DNA from: a virus
Direction: 5' to 3' (one strand)
Length of the DNA: 64,000 bases
IMG/VR virus record: IMGVR_UViG_3300008459_000021
Location: 17,098-81,097 of that record
Shown: piece by piece, positions 7,542 to 16,420 of the stretch
How the letters are laid out: each line of letters opens with the position of its first letter
Position numbering within the stretch: the first letter of the stretch is position 1
Notes under the pieces: generated by a model
The model's database searches: none
Told to the model about the DNA's origin: nothing
Seen by the model: the letters and a program-made list of their open reading frames with translations, nothing else
Position numbers and translations under genes: made by a program

Positions 7542-8180
7542 ATGAAGAAGAAATCGTCAAGCCAAGCGAGCTGGTCGCTTCTTTCTGAGGGTGTAAGCGG
7601 AGCAAGGGTCGAGGCTCACATCCTTAGGTCAGCACTTAACCAAGTTCTATCTGCTCTTGACGACCAACCCCAAGTTAAAGAAGCCGTCTATACGCTCTGT
7701 GGGGATAGCTTTTCTAATATGGAGCTACACTTATCCAAAATGGAGCGAGATTTGGATAGGACTAGCTACGCTCTGATTACGATGGGTGACGCTTTCTACA
7801 GACAACAGCTTACTCATGAAGACAGAGAACTTGTAGACCAAGCCTCTACCTTCGTACCTAAGCCAAAGCCCACCATAGTAGAAGACTCTATGAGAAGAAC
7901 CGCCAATACCCAACTATTCGAGATGGCAAAAGAGGAACTCAAAGAGTCTATATCTGATGTGTCGGTGGAAATGGATTTCGACTACAAGTTTCAACAAACG
8001 GGATCCATACTCAAGGTCGTCTTTAAGGATACCCGTAGCGAGTTTGGATACGACACATTCACAGCCGAGGCTCAAGCAGAAACCATTTTCCACCTAATGA
8101 CAGACAGCAAGGGTGACAGCCACATCAAAGGACTCAAGGCTCAAGTAAAGGGTGGGGTTCTTTACTTCACAGGCTTTTAA
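7542..8180 (+). CDS. Hypothetical protein, 212 aa
   Basis: It starts at ATG 7542 after GGGGTTTAGTA, with a TTTATAG box about 45 bases upstream (around 7499). The first 80 residues are helical, followed by a Pro/Lys linker (FVPKPKPTIVED) and a beta-rich C-terminal domain (SVEMDFDYKFQQTGSILKV and on). No family is recognised. It converges on the next gene and overlaps it by 4 bases. Confidence 0.72.
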   Translation: MKKKSSSQASWSLLSEGVSGARVEAHILRSALNQVLSALDDQPQVKEAVYTLCGDSFSNMELHLSKMERDLDRTSYALITMGDAFYRQQLTHEDRELVDQASTFVPKPKPTIVEDSMRRTANTQLFEMAKEELKESISDVSVEMDFDYKFQQTGSILKVVFKDTRSEFGYDTFTAEAQAETIFHLMTDSKGDSHIKGLKAQVKGGVLYFTGF

Positions 8181-8716
8181 ATGGCGGACAAACTCTTCCT
8201 CTGCCTATAAGCCCTCTTACGGCAGTTCTCTGAACAGTACTTCTTATCCATTATCCCCTTACCACCCTTCTTATCGGATAGCTTATTAGGGCAACCGACA
8301 GCTTGGCACTTGGGAATCTTATCCTCCAAGAGCTTTTCTGCCTTTATAGCCCTCATTTTGTGGCGAGAGTAGTTCTTACGGCAGTTCTCTGAGCAGTACC
8401 TTGTTGAGTTTTTGCCTTTAGGGATTTCTTTACCACATAAGGGTGAAAGACAATAATAAACAACTGAGTTTTTAACTAGCGGTAGACCACCATTATCCAA
8501 GTACTCTTTCTCTAGGGTTTTCGTAAGTTTATGTACCCTTAGTTCTTCTTGATTAAGAGGCTTTCCAGCATCACTGCGACCGCAACAATTTGCGTAGTAA
8601 CAACTTTTTGAGGCTTCATTAAACCAAATCGTGGGGGTTAAATGAGCCATGCACCTCCAAGACTTGGTGAGTCCATCTGACTCTATCTTCCATTGTACTT
8701 TACACTCTTTGCTCAT
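8177..8716 (-). CDS. Protein with two CSENCR-type zinc knuckles
   Basis: This 179-residue protein ends in two related metal-binding repeats: CLSPLCGKEI...RYCSENCRKNY (about residues 88-116) and CQAVGCPNKL...KYCSENCRKRAY (about 137-171), each followed by basic residues. Further Cys residues lie near the N-terminus. This looks like a nucleic acid-binding protein; an intracellular regulator or host-takeover factor is possible, but no target is evident. A TGGTATTGT box and a CCTACAA/TTGTAGG hairpin lie upstream (8744-8770). Confidence 0.75.
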   Translation of the reverse strand: MSKECKVQWKIESDGLTKSWRCMAHLTPTIWFNEASKSCYYANCCGRSDAGKPLNQEELRVHKLTKTLEKEYLDNGGLPLVKNSVVYYCLSPLCGKEIPKGKNSTRYCSENCRKNYSRHKMRAIKAEKLLEDKIPKCQAVGCPNKLSDKKGGKGIMDKKYCSENCRKRAYRQRKSLSAI

Positions 8717-8831
8717 AAACTAATACCTCTGTCGTTTGTTTACCCTACAATACCAACACGGTTTGTAGGGCTGACAAAAGTATAGGTTTTAAGAGCCTAC
8801 CCAAAGGCAAAACCTCGAATAAGTGTGGGTA

Positions 8832-11800
8832 TTAGAGAGAGCTTCTTACATTGAAGGTGAACTGAATGTACAACAGAGGGAACACAGGCTTGTAAAACGC
8901 TTCGACCAATAAGCCAGTAGGGTCGTTAGGGTCTTGTGTGACGCTCAAGCCTGTGTAGGTGGTGATTAACTGCTCGCTCACAAGCTGTTTGAACATCGCG
9001 TTGACCTTGCCCTCTATCTGAGGGATCACATTGGGCAAGAACTTCACACCGATGTACTGATTCAGTGTATCCCTCGCCCTAAGGTGTACCTCGTCAGCGA
9101 TTTGGATAACGGTGGGGGTCTTGGTTAAGACTGAGGTCATATTGGTCGTTAAACCATGACGCACAGAAATAACACCACGCTCCGACTTCAGAACAGTCAC
9201 GCCCGCGTTGGCTGTCTGATTTGCGTCCACAGCGTCTAGTACACGACCTAGTGCAGTAAACCCACGGATAGCCCTATTCGTCCACGGAGTCGCAGGGTCT
9301 ACCGTGTTGTTTGTCGTAGCGGCGGCTAACGCCACCGCAAAATACGAACCATCCACTAGGAAGTTCTGTGTCACACCGCTCGCGTCTACAAAAGAAACAC
9401 GACCGATGTCAGGGTACACAAGGCACACACGCATATTAGAAGTAGCGGTAGCTAAAGCCTGTACCTCACGAGGTTGAGTCCCAGCTCTGCAACCAAGTAT
9501 CGCTCTACGCTCCGAACGGAAGCGGATACTGCTCTGCAAATCCACATGGTTCGAGAGAGAAGATAGGATAGACGAGGTGGCAGGGAAAAGAGGAACAATC
9601 ACATTGGGAGATAAGCCATCCGATATGTCACCCTCTACAGCCACAATCGCATCGAGGACTTGTTGCTCGGTGAGTGTCGTCTGTCCAGCCTCTAAAGGTA
9701 CTTGATGGAGTGCGACCGCCCTCGCTCCATTCGCAAATGCAAGATAAGCACCTAAGCTCAAGGTGTTCTGAGGATTAATCTCTCCATAGGTGGAGATCAC
9801 ATCCGCCATATTGGTGAATACGCTCGTACCAAAACGAGTGCGTTGGCGAGTGTAGTCTATGTAGTAGACCTGCCCTATGGTCGGCTCCTTGCCACCCTTA
9901 AAGAAGGTCTCCACTAAGGCTGTATCGCCCACCTCAGCACCTACGGTATTGGACACCGTTAGGCTCACACCGTAAATCATGTTCACAGGGACATTCGCGT
10001 TGGTCTTAACGACCTTAGCTACCTTAAAGGACAGCGTTGCGTCTCCACCTGTGGGATAGGTGAGACCGCCCTCTCTAGGCAACAGCGTAAAGGTTAACCC
10101 TGTCACTGTGTCAACATAAGTCTGTCCCACTACACCATCTTGTCCAACACCATCGTTGAGACTAGAGGTATTCGCAGAACCTGAACCTTTGGGGTTATCC
10201 GATGTGACCACAAAGCCCTGATAAGAATCCTCACCAACAGCACCCTCACCCACAGCCAACTTAAAGCCATTACCCTTAGTGGTGACAGCGTTGCCGCCAG
10301 TAATGGAAATGTAGCTGGTGGAACCGAAACCCATGCTCTCTAAGATCACAGAAGTCTTACCCACACTATCCGTAAAGGTGTAGGCGATTGCTGTCTCTGT
10401 GAAGTATGCAAAACCTGCATCCCCTTGAGGGTCTTCAGAGAACAAGAACGAGGACAAGTTAGCACCCGAGTTATTATGGGACATGAGTCCAGATACAACA
10501 CCGAGAGCAGTCGCCACACTCGTAGAGCTTATCGCACCCTCACTCACGCTGAAGGTGTCGTTGGCAGAACCTGCACCTACTACAATGCTCGCGTTCGTAT
10601 CCTCTTTGGTCGATACAACACGCAGTCCAGCACCCTCAATCAAAACCACAGCGTCTGCCGAGGCTGAGAGGATTGCCGCCTCTAGCTCCGACTTAATGGC
10701 TTGGAGATTCAACAAGCTACCAGAGGCAGATGAAGTGAAGTTCGTGACGACGCTCACTCCATTAATGGATAACACAAGCTGATCGTTAACAGCGTTGTTC
10801 ACATCAGTGCCATCATAGAACAAAGTAGCTGGGAGAGAACCATCTTGCACAGTCCAACCCACGCTTAATAACAAGCTAGGCAGAGAAACCACACACTTCG
10901 CATTTAAATTGGATAGTGTCGAAGGTAATCCTGCTTTAGCTGTGTCAGTACCCCCTGTAAGGGACAAGCCCACATCCGTTTGGGGGTAGTAAGTGTTACC
11001 ACAAAGAGTTCTGCTCTTTAGGATAAGTCGAGCTTGAGACTCAAGTGAGTCTGTGGTCTTTACAGAAGAAGCGGCTACAGGTAAGAAGCCCCACTTAGTC
11101 TGTGTGCCACCTGTGGCGGTGTCTGCGTCCAATCCACCAATAGAACAGAAAGAAGTATCGTCGGCAGCAATAAACTCAACATAACCATAGGTATCTGTTG
11201 TGCCAAGTCCATTAGGCAAGCTCTCTAGAGTAAACACCAAGCGTCCACTCGCATCTGCGGTTACGCTAAAGGTTAAGCCAGAGAAGTCTGGCTGTCCCAA
11301 AACCAAGATGGTGACCGCATTGGAAACTGCGGTGTCTATAGCGGAGGCGAGGGCTGAGGCATTAGCGTAAGCACCAGGTGTTATACCGACAGAGATATTT
11401 CCAGAAGGACCATTCACATTACCTGTGTAGTGCATAGTGAATAGCTGGTACGAATCAGCAGCGATATCTAGTGTGGATAAACGAGACATACCCACATAAA
11501 CAGGAGGTGCGGATGCCGCCGCCAAGTTGATGGAGCTTACCCAATCTGTAATGTCCAAATTGTCTCCGCTCATGGAGGGCGTAATGGAAACACCATCCAC
11601 AACAAGGTTAAGGCTAGAAACCAAGCCCTCGCCCAAGTCGGTCTTATTGGACGACTCAGTGTAGGGGAGTAAACCACCCACATACTGAGTCAAAGGGTGA
11701 CGGAGGTTAGTATCCGTTGTGTCCCCCAAGCTCACGGAGATCGAGGTCGAATCCACCTCTAGCTCAAGGGTGTCTGATTTGGTACTTACAGGGAAGTAAG

Positions 11801-13649
11801 GGGATGTACCTGTGAAACTGAACACAGCCGATGTTGAGTCGAAGTCCATTAACTCAACCGTCACATTTTCGGACACAGGTGTGCCACCCTCTATACGGGC
11901 ATCACTAACAGCTTCGGAACCCGAGGGGAAGTTAAGGGTGACAGCATCTAAGTCTGTACCCTTGCCCTCAAAACTCACACCATAAAGGGATACACCCTCT
12001 TTGGTAATAGAGTATGTGCCGATTCCAGATGTACCTGCGGTTTCTACCTTCAGCACATAACCACCACCGACAGAGGCGATTTGGTCTTGGATGTTGTTAT
12101 AGTAGAAAGTGGCGAACACCTTGTGATTCGAAGGTACTGCGGAACCCAAAGTCACTTGTGAGTTCGTTGGGTTAAGCCTCACCACACTCACTGGATCTCT
12201 CTCTATTGCATCGGATAGGGATGTACCAGTGTAAACAGAAATAAGATCAGTACGACTTGTGGGGAGTCCAGTACCTGTTCCATCTGTGGGTTGATAAGGA
12301 AGCTGAAAGGTGTTAGCCAAGACACGAGGAGGAACCACAGAGGTGTTCACCACGGGTGAACACTCCACCAAGAAAGCTCTCTCGTCTTTGAGGCTTGCGG
12401 ATACCTGTATCTCTCCAAAAGGTGTTGTTCCATTCTGCACCGAGCCATTGGAAACTAACGATGCAGTACCCCACACAATCTTATCGTCTTGAAGTATCCA
12501 ATCCACACCCTCGATGAACTGAGCGGAAGCACCACCACCGCTTGCCACGAGAGAGACTCTGTCCACGGAGACAATGTCGCGTCCAGGGATGAAGTCGAAC
12601 TGATCTCTGAACGAGTTAAAGTAGTAAGACACCAAGAGGGTGGAGCCCACACTTGGGGGATTGGATAGAGTGATGGCACCTGTTTGCCCGTCTACAGAGG
12701 CAGGGGTCACAAGGCTACCATCTATCTTCACGATAACATCGGTGACATCGGTCGTGGTTACACCACTATTAGTCCCATCTACAATGGGGGCGTGTTGGGT
12801 GTAAAACACAACAGAACGGCTTGAACCTGTTTGGTTCTCGTAAAGCCCCATACCCCCATTAGCTGTGCCTGTGCCGATTCGGATAAACCCATCGGCAACG
12901 AGCTTGAGGTTTACAGAGCCATTGTTATCCGTATATGTAGAAGCTGAGAGGGAACCCATCTCAGCCGCATTAATGACACCGACTACGCGATCCAAGCTGT
13001 CCAAACGATCTGTCCCATCGGAGAGGGGCAGAGTCACTTGATATACGGTTTGGTCACAGGTGACGACAAAGGTGTTAGAGGTTGCTGTAAAAGCAAAAGA
13101 GCCTGCTGAACCCAACAACTCAGTCTGTGTGCTAGTGATTTGAGAACTCATGTCCTCGTCAGTCACAAGCGTGTCTTTACGGTCGAAGAAGTAAGATACC
13201 CTCACATCGTCGTCAGCAGAAGGTGCTTCTGCGATGGTGACAACACCTGTGGTGCCATTCACTGAGAGGACAACAGTGTTGGTTCCGTTTATCAAAACGG
13301 ATACCGAGGTAGGATTGGTCGCTACGGTAGCAGAGCCATCACCAGTTACGATGGGGAGATTGCGGACAACAATGGAGGTTATTTCCCCATCAAAGTCACC
13401 AAGCTCAAAAGAACCATCTGGGTTTGTAGAAACAAGTGCTCTACCCGTAGCATCTTCTTCCACAATGCGTTGGTCTACAGAAGCAGAGCTTCCTCTTACA
13501 AGGGTATTGCCTTTAGAGATGATTGTCTCACGACCTGAGCCAATCAATAAAGGTACTTTACCTGTGACTACAACATTGGGTTGTGTTTGAAGGTCAAACA
13601 CAGACTCCGTGTAAACTCCTGGGGGAGCATAACCACCTCTGATAGCCAT
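8832..13649 (-). CDS. Tail sheath protein, very long form (1605 aa)
   Basis: This is the contractile sheath subunit, which packs around the tail tube and shortens on infection. The N-terminus (GYAPPGVYTES) and the last ~350 residues (RAVALHQVPLEAG, LKSERGVISVRHGLTT, FLPNVIPQIEGKVNAMFKQLV, VFPLLYIQFTFNV) match the sheath pattern. Most phage sheaths have 400-700 residues. Here about 900 extra residues sit between the conserved ends and are rich in Thr, Ser, Gly and Val. Three related beta repeats occur near residues 117-158, 304-350 and 485-523, each ending in a [SF]YxFN/D-x(2-3)-D motif. These probably decorate the outside of the tail. ATG 13649 follows AGGAGTAAG. Confidence 0.92.
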   Translation of the reverse strand: MAIRGGYAPPGVYTESVFDLQTQPNVVVTGKVPLLIGSGRETIISKGNTLVRGSSASVDQRIVEEDATGRALVSTNPDGSFELGDFDGEITSIVVRNLPIVTGDGSATVATNPTSVSVLINGTNTVVLSVNGTTGVVTIAEAPSADDDVRVSYFFDRKDTLVTDEDMSSQITSTQTELLGSAGSFAFTATSNTFVVTCDQTVYQVTLPLSDGTDRLDSLDRVVGVINAAEMGSLSASTYTDNNGSVNLKLVADGFIRIGTGTANGGMGLYENQTGSSRSVVFYTQHAPIVDGTNSGVTTTDVTDVIVKIDGSLVTPASVDGQTGAITLSNPPSVGSTLLVSYYFNSFRDQFDFIPGRDIVSVDRVSLVASGGGASAQFIEGVDWILQDDKIVWGTASLVSNGSVQNGTTPFGEIQVSASLKDERAFLVECSPVVNTSVVPPRVLANTFQLPYQPTDGTGTGLPTSRTDLISVYTGTSLSDAIERDPVSVVRLNPTNSQVTLGSAVPSNHKVFATFYYNNIQDQIASVGGGYVLKVETAGTSGIGTYSITKEGVSLYGVSFEGKGTDLDAVTLNFPSGSEAVSDARIEGGTPVSENVTVELMDFDSTSAVFSFTGTSPYFPVSTKSDTLELEVDSTSISVSLGDTTDTNLRHPLTQYVGGLLPYTESSNKTDLGEGLVSSLNLVVDGVSITPSMSGDNLDITDWVSSINLAAASAPPVYVGMSRLSTLDIAADSYQLFTMHYTGNVNGPSGNISVGITPGAYANASALASAIDTAVSNAVTILVLGQPDFSGLTFSVTADASGRLVFTLESLPNGLGTTDTYGYVEFIAADDTSFCSIGGLDADTATGGTQTKWGFLPVAASSVKTTDSLESQARLILKSRTLCGNTYYPQTDVGLSLTGGTDTAKAGLPSTLSNLNAKCVVSLPSLLLSVGWTVQDGSLPATLFYDGTDVNNAVNDQLVLSINGVSVVTNFTSSASGSLLNLQAIKSELEAAILSASADAVVLIEGAGLRVVSTKEDTNASIVVGAGSANDTFSVSEGAISSTSVATALGVVSGLMSHNNSGANLSSFLFSEDPQGDAGFAYFTETAIAYTFTDSVGKTSVILESMGFGSTSYISITGGNAVTTKGNGFKLAVGEGAVGEDSYQGFVVTSDNPKGSGSANTSSLNDGVGQDGVVGQTYVDTVTGLTFTLLPREGGLTYPTGGDATLSFKVAKVVKTNANVPVNMIYGVSLTVSNTVGAEVGDTALVETFFKGGKEPTIGQVYYIDYTRQRTRFGTSVFTNMADVISTYGEINPQNTLSLGAYLAFANGARAVALHQVPLEAGQTTLTEQQVLDAIVAVEGDISDGLSPNVIVPLFPATSSILSSLSNHVDLQSSIRFRSERRAILGCRAGTQPREVQALATATSNMRVCLVYPDIGRVSFVDASGVTQNFLVDGSYFAVALAAATTNNTVDPATPWTNRAIRGFTALGRVLDAVDANQTANAGVTVLKSERGVISVRHGLTTNMTSVLTKTPTVIQIADEVHLRARDTLNQYIGVKFLPNVIPQIEGKVNAMFKQLVSEQLITTYTGLSVTQDPNDPTGLLVEAFYKPVFPLLYIQFTFNVRSSL

Positions 13650-13653
13650 ATTC

Positions 13654-14085
13654 TTACTCCTGTTTATTGGGGGTGTTAGTTAGATTGAGTCTGCGTAAGC
13701 GTTCTTTCCTAAACGCCTCGCTCTCATTTGGCTTCACAGCGTATGTCCCATCAGGCATTTTCATGACATCTTTAGAAGTCGCACCCTCGGTGGAATCCAC
13801 TAGGTCTATTTTCGCCCGCTTGCGGTAATAGATTACACTCCACTTGTCTTGTGCGTCTTCACCTATGACTCGGTCGTAATCCAAATCAAAAGACTCGATG
13901 CCACTATCTTGTGCCTTCACCAAACCACTATCGTTCTTCACAGCAGAGCTAAACCCAATACTTAGAGACCCAACCTCAAGCATGGCTGAACCACCACACT
14001 CACAGCGGATCTCTTGAACTTCCTTAGAAGTCCTTTTCTTTTGGGAAAGTCCACAATCGTGACACTGATAGGATAAGATGGGCAT
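13654..14085 (-). CDS. FmdB-like zinc ribbon protein, 143 aa
   Basis: It begins with CHDC and CEC (Cys 8, 11, 28, 30), a short zinc ribbon as in FmdB-type proteins, followed by a charged domain ending in basic residues. It sits directly upstream of the sheath gene with only 4 bases between. It could be a tail assembly or connector accessory protein. Start ATG 14085 behind GGAGTATAG. Confidence 0.72.
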   Translation of the reverse strand: MPILSYQCHDCGLSQKKRTSKEVQEIRCECGGSAMLEVGSLSIGFSSAVKNDSGLVKAQDSGIESFDLDYDRVIGEDAQDKWSVIYYRKRAKIDLVDSTEGATSKDVMKMPDGTYAVKPNESEAFRKERLRRLNLTNTPNKQE

Positions 14086-14173
14086 CTATACTCCATGTAA
14101 AAGCTATGCGTTTATATAGCTATCTATCATAGATAGATTATTGAACCACCCCACCTCTTTTATCCATTATGCA

Positions 14174-15292
14174 CTATCCAATAATCCGCTGTCTAAAGCT
14201 GTCCGAGTTTCCAACACCCACTATCGGTTGACCCATAGGCATCAACTCCATCGGCACCACATTGTTTGTAGACACCGACAAGATCGGAATAACTAACGGA
14301 TAATGGATAAACCAATCGGCTTGGATCGTGAAAGATATAGACGCTGTGTAGAAATAATCATCCCCATTGTCGTCATACGCCTCCTCTCCCTCTCCCCCTA
14401 ACGACACATTCGATAACTCCAGACCCATAGTGGATAACTTCGGTCTTAAAATAGACCACAGCCACACCACCGTCTTATCCGCTATGTCCGCCTGTGAGTG
14501 GACATCCCTCGTTACCAAATCTACATCTACGCTTATGTCCCACCGCCCACCATATTCCTTGCTTACTTGTGTCCTCGTACCCTCCACCAAAACTGCCATC
14601 TTATCCCCAGCCTCTAGCTCACGACCAAAAGCCACCACCACACCATTGATTAGATTTCTGTAAGCCAACGCTGGCTGTACCGCATAAGGACCTGTCTGTG
14701 CGTCTTGCTCGGTGTACCTCGCCTCTAACCTCAACTTAGATGAGGGCAACGCCTCCGTTAAAGTCACCGTAGAACCATCTAAGGTGTACTCGGACGAACT
14801 CAATAACCTACCTGACGGATACTCTATCAACCTCAACGAGTTTTCTATCGGCTCACCCAATAAGGAAATCTCCGTAGGCGAGCTAAAAATCAAAGAGGTT
14901 TCATGAACCCGTCTGTACTTTTGGATAACCGCATACTTTATGTAGGGGTCTTCCACCTCTACAGTCGGCTCAATAATGGATATGATGTACACCCCCTCTT
15001 CTGGAGTCTTCATCATATCGTCCCGAACCCACTCGATGGATTTACCCTTGTACGGAGGAACCTGTGCCAATGACACATAGCCCTCTATTATGCCCATGTA
15101 GTTATCATTGGATAAAACCACATTGCTTGCACCACCCGTTTTGACCACCATGCCAAACTGAGGACGCTCATCAAACGAATACTTACCTTGTATGTTCTGA
15201 GCCAAATCAGGATATCTAGGGTGATCCGCCCAATACTCCCTAAACTCCTTGATTATCCTATCCCTCACGGCAAGCGTCAAATGGTGGAACAT
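14174..15292 (-). CDS. Structural protein of the neck/tail block, 372 aa
   Basis: This beta-rich protein without low-complexity regions lies between the Dps-like gene and the zinc ribbon and sheath genes. A central segment (RLIEYPSGRLLSSSEYTLDGSTVTLTEALP is typical of it) resembles the beta repeats used in connector and fibre proteins of contractile phages. I cannot assign a named component. Its start abuts the stop of the upstream gene (TAAATG). Confidence 0.7.
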   Translation of the reverse strand: MFHHLTLAVRDRIIKEFREYWADHPRYPDLAQNIQGKYSFDERPQFGMVVKTGGASNVVLSNDNYMGIIEGYVSLAQVPPYKGKSIEWVRDDMMKTPEEGVYIISIIEPTVEVEDPYIKYAVIQKYRRVHETSLIFSSPTEISLLGEPIENSLRLIEYPSGRLLSSSEYTLDGSTVTLTEALPSSKLRLEARYTEQDAQTGPYAVQPALAYRNLINGVVVAFGRELEAGDKMAVLVEGTRTQVSKEYGGRWDISVDVDLVTRDVHSQADIADKTVVWLWSILRPKLSTMGLELSNVSLGGEGEEAYDDNGDDYFYTASISFTIQADWFIHYPLVIPILSVSTNNVVPMELMPMGQPIVGVGNSDSFRQRIIG

Positions 15293-16420
15293 TTATCTGT
15301 GCCTCTGCCTCAGTAGATAAAGGTTCGTCTCATGGGCGTTCGCAAGGCTCATTACATAATCGTCCAAACCCAACGATAACATCCCGTGCTGTTTTAACAT
15401 ATCGTAAAACACCTTCAGCGTCTTCTGAAGGTTCTCTTCGATATGCAACGCTCGCTTCAAGGGCGATTTCTCACCTTGACTCTGCGTGATTAAGTTCGAA
15501 GTCATAAGCTGTGCTTGGTCTACTGCGTCAAGTGCGTCAGAACCGAACTCGCCTATGATCTTTTCTGCAAGGGTGTCTATCTCGTCCACCAAGCCCGCAT
15601 AGAGCTTCTCCATCAATAAATGGTCGCCATAAGAGGCTGTACCCTTTACTTGCCAATGAGAAGTCCAATGCGACCAATGTGCCGCTCTTAGGATTGCCAA
15701 CAATGCCTGCATTACGGATAGTTTATTCATCATTTCTGTTCCTCTCTTTCTGCGTTGTCTGATTTTACTTTTGTTCTTCTTGTAGTACTTCTTAGCATAG
15801 TCCTTACGGTATTTCCTAAATCTCGCATCCGACCTCAGTCGTTTCCGATAGACTTTCCGTAATAACCTACGCCTTTGATTGTCGGGTCTACGCCTTAACG
15901 CACGAGTCTTTTGCTTCATACGCTTCATTGGACCACGAGGAGCACGAGCTAGAGCCCCCTCTAGTTCAAAATCCCCCTCAAGCTCTTCTGCAACCCTATA
16001 GCGTTTATCCATTACACTTCGGATAGCATCTAGGTGCAAGTCCAACATAGCTCTCTTCTTTCTGTCGTCTCGGTCGTTCTTTTGTTTTCTTGTAGACACC
16101 CCACCACCCTCAAGCCTCTTAAACAAATGGGGGTTCTCTCTGTACTGCTTTTGGTATCTGAGGATACGCCTCTTATTACGCCTGTAATAACGCTTACGCC
16201 TCAGCTTTACCTTGTACTTGTTCTTGCGGTTCTTACGCCTACGCACCAAGTAATCCCTCTTAACCTGCCCCTTTTGTGTACGCTGTCTCCTACGAGGTGG
16301 AAGAACTCTTATCTCACCCAAATGCACCACATCAGAACCAACACGCACCAATAAACCTTCAGAGTCTATATCCCACCAACCCTCTGAACTATCCATTAGT
16401 ACAAGGCTGTCAGATGTCAT
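15293..16420 (-). CDS. Dps/ferritin-like domain fused to a very basic region
   Basis: Residues 40-230 are extraordinarily Arg/Lys-rich (RRRKNRKNKYKVKLRRKR is typical), like a DNA-condensing domain. Residues about 235-375 look like a Dps (ferritin-fold) subunit. Aligned with E. coli Dps, the iron ligands His51, His63, Asp78 and Glu82 match His255, His267, Asp282 and Glu286 here, with the right spacing, and the HWxVKG motif is kept. ATG 15733 behind GAGAGGAACAGAA could start a free 146-residue Dps-like protein from the same gene. It lies in the tail/neck block, so packaging in the virion is likely but unproven. Confidence 0.75.
   Translation of the reverse strand: MTSDSLVLMDSSEGWWDIDSEGLLVRVGSDVVHLGEIRVLPPRRRQRTQKGQVKRDYLVRRRKNRKNKYKVKLRRKRYYRRNKRRILRYQKQYRENPHLFKRLEGGGVSTRKQKNDRDDRKKRAMLDLHLDAIRSVMDKRYRVAEELEGDFELEGALARAPRGPMKRMKQKTRALRRRPDNQRRRLLRKVYRKRLRSDARFRKYRKDYAKKYYKKNKSKIRQRRKRGTEMMNKLSVMQALLAILRAAHWSHWTSHWQVKGTASYGDHLLMEKLYAGLVDEIDTLAEKIIGEFGSDALDAVDQAQLMTSNLITQSQGEKSPLKRALHIEENLQKTLKVFYDMLKQHGMLSLGLDDYVMSLANAHETNLYLLRQRHR

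Noticed and set aside
7542-8180. Sixth member of the N-terminal tag family
   Set aside because: The segment RVEAHILRSALNQVLSAL is only loosely similar and is not at the N-terminus.
16034-16354. Hydrophobic plus-strand ORF
   Set aside because: It is the complement of the Arg/Lys-rich coding region, which yields Leu/Val/Ser-rich antisense products.
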